Part shown: piece by piece, positions 15,627 through 23,702 of the stretch | Numbering within the stretch: the first letter of the stretch is position 1 | How the letters are laid out: the number at the start of each line of letters is the position of its first letter | Origin: Aquincola tertiaricarbonis | GTDB lineage: Bacteria; Pseudomonadota; Gammaproteobacteria; Burkholderiales; Burkholderiaceae_C | Direction: 5' to 3' | Assembly: GCF_000969605.1 (NCBI RefSeq) | Contig: NZ_JZUE01000004.1 | Span: 248,001 to 312,000, forward strand | DNA: 64,000 nt | Notes under the pieces: model-generated | Seen by the model: only the letters and a program-made list of their open reading frames with translations | Databases searched by the model: none | Told to the model about the DNA's origin: nothing | Program-made: the position numbers and the translations under genes

Positions 15627-16619
15627 TCAGTTGTCCGGCTTCACCTTCGCCCGCGCCAGCACCGGCTTCCAGCGCTGCTGCTCCACGCCGATGAAGCGTG
15701 CGAACTCGGCCGGCGTGCTGCCCACGGCGATGGCGGCTTCCTTGGTGAGGTGATCCACCGCGGTGGCCGAGGTGATGGCCTTGGCGGCGGCCGCGGCCAG
15801 GGTGTCCAGCGCGCCCTGCGACAGGCTGGCCGGGGCCAGCAGGCCGTACCACTGCGTCATCTCGAAGCCGGGGAAGCCCTGCTCCGCCACCGTGGGCACG
15901 TCGGGCAACTGCGGGATGCGCTGCGGCGTGCCGGTGGCGATGCAGCGCAGCTTGCCGGTCTTGATGAACTGCATCACCGCCGGTGCGCCCACCGAGGCGG
16001 CGTCCAGCCGGCCGGCCAGCAGGTCGGTGAGCTGCGGACCGGTGCCGCGGTAGGGCACGTGGGTGATGAAGGTGCCGGTGGCCATCTTCAGGTACTCGAA
16101 GGCCAGGTGGCCGGCGCTGCCGTTGCCCGCCGAGCCGTAGTTCAGCTGGCCGGGCTTGGCCTTGGCCAGCGCCACGAACTCCTTCAGGTTGCGTGCCGGC
16201 ACGTCGTTGTTCACCAGGTACAGGCTGGGCACCTTGGCCAGCAGGCTCACCGGGCGGAAGTCCTTGTTGGCGTCGTAGGGCAGCTTGTCGAAGATGAATG
16301 GGTTGACCGCCAGCGTGCCGATGTGGCCGAGGATGATGGTGTGCTGGTCCTCGGCGCGCGCCACTTCCTGCATCGCCACGTTGCCGGCGCCGCCGGGCTT
16401 GTTGTCCACGTACACGCTCTGGCCCAGCAGCTTGGTCATCTCGGCCGCCGCGGCGCGCGCCACGATCTCGGAGCTGCCGCCGGGCGCAAACGGCACCACG
16501 AAGCGGATGGACTTGGCCGGCCAGGCCTGCGCTTGGCTACGCAGCGGCCAGGCCGCGCCCAGGCCCAGGCCGGCGGCGCCCAGCAGCGCGCTGCGGCGGG
16601 TGATGTGAGGGTTGTGCAT
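15627..16619 (-). CDS. Bug/TctC-family periplasmic solute receptor
   Basis: A 330-residue exported protein. The N terminus TRRSALLGAAGLGLGAAW has a twin-arginine-like signal followed by a hydrophobic stretch and a SQAQA cleavage region. The mature part begins with WPAKSIRFVVPFAPGGSSE, the family's first strand and ligand loop, and contains VDNKPGGAGN and NYGSAGNGS, which line the carboxylate pocket. It should bind a carboxylate in the periplasm. It is divergent from the TctDE-like two-component genes, which probably regulate it. No TctA or TctB membrane component is encoded nearby. Confidence 0.92.
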   Translation of the reverse strand: MHNPHITRRSALLGAAGLGLGAAWPLRSQAQAWPAKSIRFVVPFAPGGSSEIVARAAAAEMTKLLGQSVYVDNKPGGAGNVAMQEVARAEDQHTIILGHIGTLAVNPFIFDKLPYDANKDFRPVSLLAKVPSLYLVNNDVPARNLKEFVALAKAKPGQLNYGSAGNGSAGHLAFEYLKMATGTFITHVPYRGTGPQLTDLLAGRLDAASVGAPAVMQFIKTGKLRCIATGTPQRIPQLPDVPTVAEQGFPGFEMTQWYGLLAPASLSQGALDTLAAAAAKAITSATAVDHLTKEAAIAVGSTPAEFARFIGVEQQRWKPVLARAKVKPDN

Positions 16620-16671
16620 GGGCTTGTCTCCAGGTTCTTGGGGTTGAAGCGCCCATGGTGCCTGCGGCCAC

Positions 16672-16688
16672 CTTTCAAACCACTTTCA
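16672..16688. promoter_or_regulatory. Candidate response-regulator binding direct repeat
   Basis: CTTTCA occurs at 16672-16677 and 16683-16688, exactly 11 bases apart (one helical turn), in the gap between the divergent receptor gene and the TctD-like regulator gene. OmpR/PhoB-type regulators usually bind such tandem half-sites. This is a pattern argument only. Confidence 0.35.
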
Positions 16689-16721
16689 TCGCCGGGCGCT
16701 TGGCAGAGAATCGGCGCCGCC

Positions 16722-17402
16722 ATGCGCATCCTGCTTGCCGAAGACGAACACACGCTGGCCCAGTGGCTGGCCAAGGCCCTGGGCCAGTCGGGCTTCCGTG
16801 TCGACTGGGTGGACCACGGCGGCCTGGCGCTGCGGGCGCTGCAATCGCAGGACTACGACGCGCTGGTGCTGGACCTGGGCCTGCCCGGGCGCAGCGGCCA
16901 CCAGGTGCTGCAGCAGCTGCGCGCCAGCGACCAGCGGCTGCCGGTGCTGATCCTCACCGCCCGCGATTCGCTGGCCGAGCGGGTGAGCCTGCTCAACGAG
17001 GGCGCCGACGACTTCCTGGCCAAGCCCTTCGCCCTGGCCGAGCTGGAAGCGCGGCTGACCGCGCTGATCCGCCGCGCCCGCGGCGTGGAGCATCCGCGGC
17101 TGGCCTGCGGGCCGCTGGTGTTCGACACCGTCACCCGGCAGCTGTCGCTGGCCGGCCAGCCGCTGCTGCTGTCGCCGCGCGAGCAGGCGCTGCTGCGCAG
17201 CCTGCTGCAGCGCAGCGGCGAGCCGCTGACGCGCCAGCAGCTCCTCGACCGCGTGTTCACCGACGACGACAGCGTGCTGCCCTCCGCGGTGGAGGTGCTG
17301 GTGCACCGGCTGCGCAAGCGGCTGGAGCACAGCGGCGTGCGCATCGCCACCTACCGGGGCCTGGGCTATGTACTGGAAGAAGACCCGGCGCCTGACGCTT
17401 AA
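16722..17402 (+). CDS. tctD: OmpR-family response regulator, TctD-like
   Basis: A 226-residue regulator with a receiver domain (acidic pocket AEDE at 6-9, phosphoacceptor Asp51 in VLDLGLPG, Thr in LILTARD, Lys101 in LAKPF) and a C-terminal winged helix ending VEVLVHRLRKRLE and YRGLGYVLEE. The next gene, a histidine kinase, overlaps its end by 35 bases. TctD/TctE pairs control tricarboxylate receptor genes; here TctC-type receptor genes lie on both sides. A longer frame upstream is an antisense shadow of the receptor gene. Confidence 0.92.
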   Translation: MRILLAEDEHTLAQWLAKALGQSGFRVDWVDHGGLALRALQSQDYDALVLDLGLPGRSGHQVLQQLRASDQRLPVLILTARDSLAERVSLLNEGADDFLAKPFALAELEARLTALIRRARGVEHPRLACGPLVFDTVTRQLSLAGQPLLLSPREQALLRSLLQRSGEPLTRQQLLDRVFTDDDSVLPSAVEVLVHRLRKRLEHSGVRIATYRGLGYVLEEDPAPDA

Positions 17403-18789
17403 GGCCACGGTGCTGGCGCTGCTGCTGCCGGGGCTGGCGGGCATCATCGCGGTGGAGCTGTCGCTCACCCGCGCCGATGCGCTGGAGGCGGCCAATGCGG
17501 CCTACGACCGTTCGCTGCTGGGCGCCATCCGCTCGCTGGACCTCAACGTGTCCACCGCCTCGGGCGGGCTGTCGGTGGAACTGCCCTACCGGCTGTTCGA
17601 GTTCTTCCAGCTCACCGCCCGCGGCGACGTGTACTTCCGCGTGGCCACCGCCGACGGCCTGGTGGAGATCGGCAGCCCCGACCTGCCCAAGCCGCCGGCC
17701 CTGCCGGCCATCGGCACGCCGGTGTTCTACGACGCCACCTACCTGGGCGACGCGGTGCGCGTGGGCACCTACGTGCGGCTGCTGGAGCAGCCGCTGAGCA
17801 GCTCCGGCGTGCGCGAGCTGGTGATCCAGGTGGCCGAGAACCTGGCCAACCGGCGCGAGTTCATCCGCAGCTTCATGTGGCGGGCCACGCTGCGCGACGG
17901 CTCGCTGATCGCGCTGGTGGGCCTGGGCCTGGCCGGGCTGATGGCCTGGGCGATGCGGCCGCTGTCGGTGCTGGCGGCGCAGGTGGCCGGCCGCAGCGAT
18001 GCCGACCTGCGGCCGCTGGAAAGCCGCGGCCTGCCGGCCGACGTGCAGCCGCTGGTCGAGGCGGTGAACCGGCAGATGGCCCGCACGCAGGCGGTGCTGC
18101 AGCGCGAGCGCGCCTTCCTCGACGATGCCTCGCACCAGCTGCGCACGCCGCTGGCCACGCTGCGCGCGCAGATCGACTACGGCCTGCGCGAGACCGATCC
18201 GCAGCAGTGGCGGCACACGCTGCAGGCGCTGTCGCAGCAGCTGGACGACGCGGTGCGCAGCACCCACCAGCTGCTGGCCATGGCGCGGTCGGACACGGTG
18301 GCGCTGCAGCCCGCCGCCTTCGACCTGGGCGACTTCCTGCGCACGGTGGCGCTGAAGCTGCTGCCCCAGGCCCGCGCCCGCTCGCTGGACTTCGGCGTGG
18401 AGCCGCCGGCCGCCGGCACGCCGGCGCAGGCCCGCGGCGACGCCACGCTGCTGGGCGAGGCCTTCGGCAACCTGGTACACAACGCCATCGTGCACAGCCC
18501 GGCGCAGGGCAAGGTGACCCTGGGCGCCGCCGCCGACGGCTTCGGCTGCAGCCTGTGGGTGCGCGACGAAGGCCCGGGCCTGGATGCGGCGGTGCAGCCG
18601 CGCATCGGCCAGCGCTTCGTCAAGGGCCGCGGCAGCAACGGCGCCGGCCTGGGCCTGGCCATCGCCCGCAACATCGCCGAGCGCCATGGCGGCACGCTGG
18701 TGCTGGAGCCGGCCGGGGACGGTCCCGGCCTGCTGGCGCGGCTGTGGTGGCCAAGCGCCGGGTTGCCGGCGGACGGGGCATCGGCATGA
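17368..18789 (+). CDS. tctE: Sensor histidine kinase, TctE-like
   Basis: A 473-residue inner-membrane kinase. TM1 is at about 10-30. A periplasmic sensor of roughly 140 residues follows (two-component sensor N-terminal domain type, as in TctE), then TM2 at about 178-198 and a HAMP-like linker. The phosphoacceptor His256 is in DDASHQLRTPLA; the ATPase domain has NLVHNAIVHS (N box), DEGPGLD (G1) and GAGLGLAIARNIAERHGG (G2). It overlaps tctD upstream and the TctC-like gene downstream by 4 bases, so all three are one transcription unit. The ligand is probably a carboxylate. Confidence 0.9.
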   Translation: MYWKKTRRLTLKATVLALLLPGLAGIIAVELSLTRADALEAANAAYDRSLLGAIRSLDLNVSTASGGLSVELPYRLFEFFQLTARGDVYFRVATADGLVEIGSPDLPKPPALPAIGTPVFYDATYLGDAVRVGTYVRLLEQPLSSSGVRELVIQVAENLANRREFIRSFMWRATLRDGSLIALVGLGLAGLMAWAMRPLSVLAAQVAGRSDADLRPLESRGLPADVQPLVEAVNRQMARTQAVLQRERAFLDDASHQLRTPLATLRAQIDYGLRETDPQQWRHTLQALSQQLDDAVRSTHQLLAMARSDTVALQPAAFDLGDFLRTVALKLLPQARARSLDFGVEPPAAGTPAQARGDATLLGEAFGNLVHNAIVHSPAQGKVTLGAAADGFGCSLWVRDEGPGLDAAVQPRIGQRFVKGRGSNGAGLGLAIARNIAERHGGTLVLEPAGDGPGLLARLWWPSAGLPADGASA

Positions 18790-19799
18790 GGCGGCGCGCG
18801 TGGGCCACCGGCGCCAGGGGCGCCCTCTCTCGCGGGCTGTGCATCGCCCTCGCCCTTGCCGGCCCCGCCGCGGCAGCCGGCCCCGACGACCGGCCCGAAT
18901 GCGTGGTGCCGGCCAAGGCGGGCGGCGGCTTCGACCTCACCTGCCAGCTGGTGCAGGCCATGCTGCAGAGCACGCCGCGGCCCGCCGGCGCGCCGCCGAT
19001 GCGGCTGAGCTACCTGCCCGGCGGCATCGGCGCGGTGGCCTTCGAGGCGGCGGTCAACCGCCGGCCGGCCGACGGCAACGCGGTGGTCGCCTTCTCGGCG
19101 GGCTCGCTGCTCAACCTGGCCCAGGGCAAGTTCGGCGCGCACACCGAGCGCGACGTACGCTGGCTGGCCGCGGTGGCCACCGACTACGGCGTGATCGCGG
19201 TGGCGCGCGACTCGCCCTACCGGAACCTGGGCGAGCTGGTGGCCGCGTTGAAGGCCAGGCCTTCGGGCGTGGTGATCGGCGCCGGCGGCACCATCGGCAG
19301 CCAGGACTGGGTGAAGGCCGCGATGCTGGCGCGGGCCGCGGGCGTCAGCCACCGCATCATCCGCTTCGTGGCCTTCGAGGGCGGCGGCGATGCGCTGTCC
19401 GCGCTGGAAGGCGGCCATGTGCAGGTGTTCACCGGCGATGCCGCCGAGGTGGCCCAGCACCTGAAGCGCAGCGCTGGCGTGCGGGTGCTGGCGGTGCTGG
19501 CGCCGCAGCGCCTGCCCGGCCCGCTGGCGCGGGTGCCCACCGCGCTGGAGCAGGGTTTCGACCTGCAATGGGCCACCGCCCGCGGCCTGTACATGGGCCG
19601 CGACGTGCCGCCCGAGGCCTTCCGCCAATGGCAGCAGCTGCTGGAGCGCGCGCAGCACTCGCCCGAGCACGCGCGGCAGCTGCAGGCCGTCGGCCTCTAT
19701 CCGTTCTGGCGCAGCGGGCCGGAGCTGGACGAGTTCATCGCGCAGAGCATGGCCCGCTACCGCGGGCTGGCCGCCGAGTTCGAGCTGCGCATCCGCTGA
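18786..19799 (+). CDS. TctC-like tricarboxylate receptor coupled to the TctDE genes
   Basis: A 337-residue exported protein. A basic N terminus and a hydrophobic stretch (GLCIALALAGPAAAA) form the signal peptide. The mature protein starts with ECVVPAKAGGGFDLTCQL, the tricarboxylate-receptor form of the first ligand loop; YLPGGIGAVAF and VIGAGGTIGSQD are the further pocket loops. It differs clearly from the Bug proteins elsewhere in the window. Its ATG lies within the last codons of the kinase gene, so it may serve the kinase as a periplasmic ligand sensor rather than a transport component; that is inference, supported by the lack of tctA and tctB. Confidence 0.88.
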   Translation: MRRRAWATGARGALSRGLCIALALAGPAAAAGPDDRPECVVPAKAGGGFDLTCQLVQAMLQSTPRPAGAPPMRLSYLPGGIGAVAFEAAVNRRPADGNAVVAFSAGSLLNLAQGKFGAHTERDVRWLAAVATDYGVIAVARDSPYRNLGELVAALKARPSGVVIGAGGTIGSQDWVKAAMLARAAGVSHRIIRFVAFEGGGDALSALEGGHVQVFTGDAAEVAQHLKRSAGVRVLAVLAPQRLPGPLARVPTALEQGFDLQWATARGLYMGRDVPPEAFRQWQQLLERAQHSPEHARQLQAVGLYPFWRSGPELDEFIAQSMARYRGLAAEFELRIR

Positions 19800-19803
19800 C
19801 GGC

Positions 19804-19827
19804 GGCGGCCGCACGCCTCAGGCCGCC
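19804..19827. terminator. Candidate bidirectional terminator hairpin between convergent genes
   Basis: GGCGGCC (19804-19810) pairs with GGCCGCC (19821-19827) around a 10-base loop, between the stop of the TctC-like gene and the stop of the convergent LysR gene. There is no T tract, so rho-independent function is uncertain. Confidence 0.35.
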
Positions 19828-19842
19828 GCACGCCTCAGGCCG
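19809..19842. repeat. 17-bp perfect tandem duplication over the LysR stop codon
   Basis: The unit CCGCACGCCTCAGGCCG occurs twice back to back. The LysR stop (TCA on the plus strand at 19835-19837) is in the second copy, and an equivalent TCA is in the first. The duplication adds a spare copy of the gene's end without changing the product. Confidence 0.8.
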
Positions 19843-20761
19843 CCGCGCTGCGCCGGCCGCGCGCTGCGCGCTGGATGCCCTGCGGCCGCTGCGCCAGCAT
19901 CGCGCTGCACAGCGCCTGCGCCGCCACCGACAGGCTGCGGTCGCGCGGTCGCACCAGGTAGATGTGGCGCTGCAGCCCGGGCCAGGCCAGCCGACGGGTG
20001 ACGATGCCCGGCGCCTGGAAATGGAACAGCGTGAGCCGCGGCACCACGCTGATGCCGATGCCGGCGCGCACCATGCCCATCACCGTGGCCAGCTGGTCCA
20101 CCTCCATCACCGACTGCATGGCCTGCGGATGGGTGGCGGCATCCAGGTACTGCCGCACGCTGGAGGTGCGCGACAGGTGGATGAAGGGCCAGGCCGCCAC
20201 GTCGCGCGGCCGCACCTCGCGGGCACGGGCCAGCGCATGGTCCTCGGGGCACACCAGGTGGAAGTCGTCGCTGCAGAAGGGCTCGGCCTGCAGCTCGGGC
20301 GTCTCGGCCCGCGTGGCGGCCAGGGCGAAGTCGGCCTCGCCGCGGCGCACGCGCTCGATGCAGGGCTCGGACAGCACGTCGGCCACCCGCAGCTCGATGC
20401 CGGGATGCTGCGCCTGGAACTGCGCCAGCACCTGCGGCAGCCAGCCCGCCGCCAGCGAAGGCAGCAGCGCGATGGACACGCGGCCGCGCCGTCGCGCCGC
20501 ATGGTCCTGCATGCCGGCCACCGCATGCTCGAACTCTTCCAGCACCCGCCGGGCCGAGGCCTCGAACTCGCGGCCCTCGGCCGTCAGCTCCACCGAGCGG
20601 GTGCTGCGGTCGAACAGCCGCAGGCCCAGCGACTCCTCCAGCTGCCGGATCAGCGCGCTGAACGCCGGCTGCGACAGGTGGCTTTGCGCAGCCGCGCGGG
20701 TGAAGTTGCGCTGCGCGGCCAGCGCCAGGAAGGCGCGCAGCTGGCGGGTGGAGACATTCAT
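19835..20761 (-). CDS. LysR-family transcriptional regulator
   Basis: A 308-residue regulator. The N-terminal winged helix-turn-helix is clear (TRQLRAFLALAAQRNFTRAAAQSHLSQ is the family signature region at about 5-31, then LIRQLEESLGLRLFDR), followed by a periplasmic-binding-protein-like effector domain. It is divergent from the AtuA operon, with an 85-base gap holding the probable operator, the usual arrangement for a LysR activator of the adjacent catabolic operon. The inducer is probably that pathway's substrate or an intermediate. Confidence 0.93.
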   Translation of the reverse strand: MNVSTRQLRAFLALAAQRNFTRAAAQSHLSQPAFSALIRQLEESLGLRLFDRSTRSVELTAEGREFEASARRVLEEFEHAVAGMQDHAARRRGRVSIALLPSLAAGWLPQVLAQFQAQHPGIELRVADVLSEPCIERVRRGEADFALAATRAETPELQAEPFCSDDFHLVCPEDHALARAREVRPRDVAAWPFIHLSRTSSVRQYLDAATHPQAMQSVMEVDQLATVMGMVRAGIGISVVPRLTLFHFQAPGIVTRRLAWPGLQRHIYLVRPRDRSLSVAAQALCSAMLAQRPQGIQRAARGRRSAAA

Positions 20762-20784
20762 CTGCGTTTCCGATCAAGTGATCC

Positions 20785-20824
20785 GAATTCTCGAATTCTC
20801 TTATCAATCGCGCCGCCCTACATT
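20785..20824. promoter_or_regulatory. LysR-AtuA divergent promoter region with GAATTCTC direct repeat
   Basis: GAATTCTC is repeated directly at 20785-20792 and 20793-20800 in an A+T-rich patch. Downstream, TTCTCT (20796-20801) and TACATT (20819-20824) with 17-base spacing are a plausible weak promoter for the AtuA gene, consistent with a need for LysR activation. An AAGAGGAGA ribosome-binding site precedes the ATG at 20847. Confidence 0.4.
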
Positions 20825-20846
20825 CGCCGGCAACAAGAGGAGACAC

Positions 20847-22223
20847 ATGGTTCCGCAACCCTTGCGCATCGGTGGTGCCGCAGGCTTCTCGGGTGACCGC
20901 ACCGACGCCGCCGCACCCGTGGTGCAGGCGCTGATCGCTGCCGGCGGGCCGGCCGTGCTGATCTTCGAGACGCTGGCCGAGCGCACCCTGGCGCTGGCCC
21001 AGCTCGCGCGCCGGCAGAACCCCGAGGCCGGCTACGAGCCGCTGCTGGACGACCTGCTGCGCCCGGTGCTGGCCGACTGCCTGGCCCACGGCATCCGCAT
21101 CGTCAGCAACTTTGGCGCAGCCCATCCGATGGGCGCGGCGCGCCGCATCCAGGCGCTGGCCGCCGAGCTGGGCCTGCCTGCGCCGCGCATCGCGGTGGTC
21201 AGCGGCGACGACGTCTCCGGGCCCGCGCAGCGGCCGGCGCTGCTGGAATGCCTGTCCGAAGCCGACCGCCAGCTGCTGGCCGAGCGCCCGCTGGTCAGTG
21301 CCAATGCCTACCTGGGCGCCGAGGCCATCGCCCAGGCGCTGAAGGCCGGCGCGCAGGTCGTGGTGTGCGGCCGCGTGGCCGATCCTTCCCTGGTGGTGGG
21401 CCCGGCGCTGGCCCATTTCGGCTGGGCGCCGGACGACTGGGACCGCCTGGCCCGCGCCACCATGGCCGGCCACCTGCTGGAATGCGGCGCGCAGGTCACC
21501 GGCGGCTACTTCGCCGACCCCGGCGTGAAGGACGTGCCCGGCCTGGCCACGCTGGGCTATCCCATCGCCGAGATCGATGCCGACGGCCACTGCAGCATCG
21601 GCAAGCCCGCCGGCACCGGCGGCCTGGTGAACGAGCACACGGTGAAGGAACAGCTGCTGTACGAGGTGCACGATCCCGCCGCCTACCTCACGCCCGACGT
21701 GGTGGCCGACCTCAGCCAGGCCCGCGTGCGGCAGCTGGCGCCCGACCTCGTGCGGCTGGAAGGTGTGCGCGGCCATGCGCGCACGGACACGCTGAAGGTC
21801 AACGTGTGCTTCGAGTCGGGCTGGCTGGCCGAAGGCGAAATCTCCTATGCCGGCCCGCGGGCCGAGGCCCGCGCCCGGCTGGCCGCGCAGGTGCTGCGCG
21901 AGCGGCTGGCCGGCCTGGGCCCGCTGCGGGCCGACCTGATCGGCGTGGCCAGCGTGTTCGCCGATGACGCAGGCCGCTGGCTGGCCGACACGCCCGACCG
22001 CGGCGCCACCGACGTGCGGCTGCGCGTGGCACTGCGCCACGCCAGCAAGGCCGGCGCCGAGCGGCTGGCGCGCGAGGTGCTGGCGCTGTACACCTGCGGC
22101 CCCGCCGGCGGCGGCGGCGTGCGCACCACGCTGCGGCCCACGCTGGGCACGGTGTCGTGCCTGATGCCGCGCGCGCTGGTGCCTGCGCGCTTCGAGATGC
22201 TGGCGGCGGAGGGCGCGGCATGA
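20847..22223 (+). CDS. AtuA-family protein (DUF1446), acyclic terpene utilisation type
   Basis: A 458-residue cytoplasmic protein of the AtuA/DUF1446 family. It begins LRIGGAAGFSGDRTDAA, the family's N-terminal signature, and continues with SNFGAAHPMGAARR, VVSGDDVSG, VVCGRVADPSLVVGP and GKPAGTGGLV. AtuA is needed for citronellol and geraniol breakdown in Pseudomonas, but relatives act in many acid and ester pathways and their reaction is not settled. The ATG follows a strong AGGAGA site. The stop overlaps the small AtuA-associated gene by 4 bases. Confidence 0.85.
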   Translation: MVPQPLRIGGAAGFSGDRTDAAAPVVQALIAAGGPAVLIFETLAERTLALAQLARRQNPEAGYEPLLDDLLRPVLADCLAHGIRIVSNFGAAHPMGAARRIQALAAELGLPAPRIAVVSGDDVSGPAQRPALLECLSEADRQLLAERPLVSANAYLGAEAIAQALKAGAQVVVCGRVADPSLVVGPALAHFGWAPDDWDRLARATMAGHLLECGAQVTGGYFADPGVKDVPGLATLGYPIAEIDADGHCSIGKPAGTGGLVNEHTVKEQLLYEVHDPAAYLTPDVVADLSQARVRQLAPDLVRLEGVRGHARTDTLKVNVCFESGWLAEGEISYAGPRAEARARLAAQVLRERLAGLGPLRADLIGVASVFADDAGRWLADTPDRGATDVRLRVALRHASKAGAERLAREVLALYTCGPAGGGGVRTTLRPTLGTVSCLMPRALVPARFEMLAAEGAA

Positions 22224-22630
22224 ACGAGACCCTCATCACCGTGCCGCTCTGGCGTGCCGCGCACGGCCGCACCGGCGACAAGGGCAACCGCTCCAACATC
22301 AGCGTGATCGCCTGGCATGAAGACCTGTTCGCACCCATCGTCGAGCAGATCACCGAGGCGGTGGTGGCCCAGCGCTTCGCGCACCGCCGGCCCAGCCGGG
22401 TGCAGCGCCACCTGCTGCCCGCGCTGCAGGCGATGAACTTCGTGCTGGACGACGTGCTGGACGGCGGCGTCAACGATGCACTGAACCTGGACAGCCATGG
22501 CAAGGCCCTGTCCTTCCTGCTGCTGGAGCTGCCGCTGCAGCTGCCCGCCCACCTGGCGCCGCTGTTGCGCGGCCACGGCCAGGGCCCTTCCGAACCAGAC
22601 CGACATCACATCCCACAGGAGACGACATGA
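22220..22630 (+). CDS. Small AtuA-associated protein
   Basis: A 136-residue protein starting at an ATG that overlaps the stop of the AtuA gene. Its N terminus (VPLWRAAHGRTGDKGNRSNISVIAW) matches the C-terminal domain found fused to AtuA in other bacteria; here it is encoded separately. The central FVLDDVLDGGVNDALNLDSHGKALS is also typical. It probably forms a complex with the AtuA-family protein. The tail overlaps the following receptor gene by 4 bases. Confidence 0.78.
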   Translation: MNETLITVPLWRAAHGRTGDKGNRSNISVIAWHEDLFAPIVEQITEAVVAQRFAHRRPSRVQRHLLPALQAMNFVLDDVLDGGVNDALNLDSHGKALSFLLLELPLQLPAHLAPLLRGHGQGPSEPDRHHIPQETT

Positions 22631-23601
22631 AGTACCCCGCCACCCGCCGCCACACAATGGCCCTGCTGCTGGCCGCCAGCCTGGCGCCCGCCGCCTGGGC
22701 CCAGGGCAAGTACCCCGAGAAGCCCATCACCTTCGTGGTGCCGTTCGCCGCCGGCAGCGCCACCGACCAGCTGGCCCGGGCACTGGGCAACTCGGTCACC
22801 GAGCAGACGAAGCAGACGGTGGTGGTGGAGAACAAGGCCGGCGCCAGCGGCATGCCGGCGGCGCAGCAGGTGGCGCGCAGCGCGGCCGACGGCTACACGG
22901 TGCTGATCACCACCAACACCACGCATGCGGCCAACGAGCACCTGTACAAGAAGATGCCCTACGACCCGGTGAAGGACTTCATGCCCGTCACCGGCCTGGG
23001 CAAGGGCGGGCAGGTGATGGTGGTCAACGTGAACTCGCCGTACAAGAGCGTGGGCGATGTGGTGGCGGCGGCCAAGCAGTCGCCGGGCAAGCTCACCTTC
23101 GGCAGCGGCAGCTCCTCCAGCCGCATGGCCGGCGAGATGCTCAAGCAGCTGGCCGGCGTGGACATCCTGCACGTGCCCTACAAGAGCAACCCGCTGGGCA
23201 TCACCGACCTGCTGGGCGGCCAGATCGACCTGATGATCACCGACACCTCCACCGGCGTGCCGCAGGTCAAGGCCGGCAAGCTGCGGGCGCTGGGCTATTC
23301 CACGCAGAAGCGCAGCGTGCAGCTGCCCGACGTGCCCACCATCGACGAGGCCGGCGTCAAGGGCTACGACATGGGCTACTGGTTCGCGGCCTATGTGCCG
23401 GCCGGCACGCCGGCGCCGGTGGTGGCGCGGCTGAACGAGCTGCTGCAGACCGCCGTCAAGGGCCCCGCCGCCAAGACCTTCTTCGACACCGCCGGCTCCG
23501 AACCCTGGACCACCACGCCCGACGAGCTGGCCAGGTTCCAGGCGGCCGAGACCCAGAAATGGGGAAAGGTCATCAAGGCCGCCGGCATCGAAGCCGAGTA
23601 A
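22627..23601 (+). CDS. Bug/TctC-family periplasmic solute receptor of the AtuA operon
   Basis: A 324-residue exported protein. The signal peptide ends ...LAPAAWAQ; the mature part begins KYPEKPITFVVPFAAGSATD, with VENKAGASGM and FGSGSSSSRMAG as the ligand loops and DIQ-type helices near the C terminus. It should capture an acid from the periplasm. Its ATG overlaps the preceding stop (ATGA), so it is co-translated with the AtuA pair. The ligand may be the acid product of the two esterase-like lipoproteins encoded downstream, which is inference from order. Confidence 0.92.
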   Translation: MKYPATRRHTMALLLAASLAPAAWAQGKYPEKPITFVVPFAAGSATDQLARALGNSVTEQTKQTVVVENKAGASGMPAAQQVARSAADGYTVLITTNTTHAANEHLYKKMPYDPVKDFMPVTGLGKGGQVMVVNVNSPYKSVGDVVAAAKQSPGKLTFGSGSSSSRMAGEMLKQLAGVDILHVPYKSNPLGITDLLGGQIDLMITDTSTGVPQVKAGKLRALGYSTQKRSVQLPDVPTIDEAGVKGYDMGYWFAAYVPAGTPAPVVARLNELLQTAVKGPAAKTFFDTAGSEPWTTTPDELARFQAAETQKWGKVIKAAGIEAE

Positions 23602-23642
23602 CCGGCCGCACCGCTTCCATCCCCCGACAGCCCGACCCCGCA

Positions 23643-23661
23643 CCGCCGCGCAGAACGGCGG
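23643..23661 (+). repeat. Stem-loop in the gap between receptor and tannase genes
   Basis: CCGCCG (23643-23648) pairs with CGGCGG (23656-23661) around a 7-base loop in the 101-base gap. It could stabilise the upstream message or attenuate; no T tract follows. Confidence 0.3.
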
Positions 23662-23702
23662 GCCGGGCCGCGCCATGCCCGAACACAGCCAGGAGACAAG
23701 AC

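Noticed and set aside
16620-16721. Frame running from 15750 through the response regulator as one 550-residue fusion protein
   Set aside because: The upstream part is antisense to the Bug receptor gene; the regulator starts at the ATG at 16722 with the standard MRILLAEDE N terminus.
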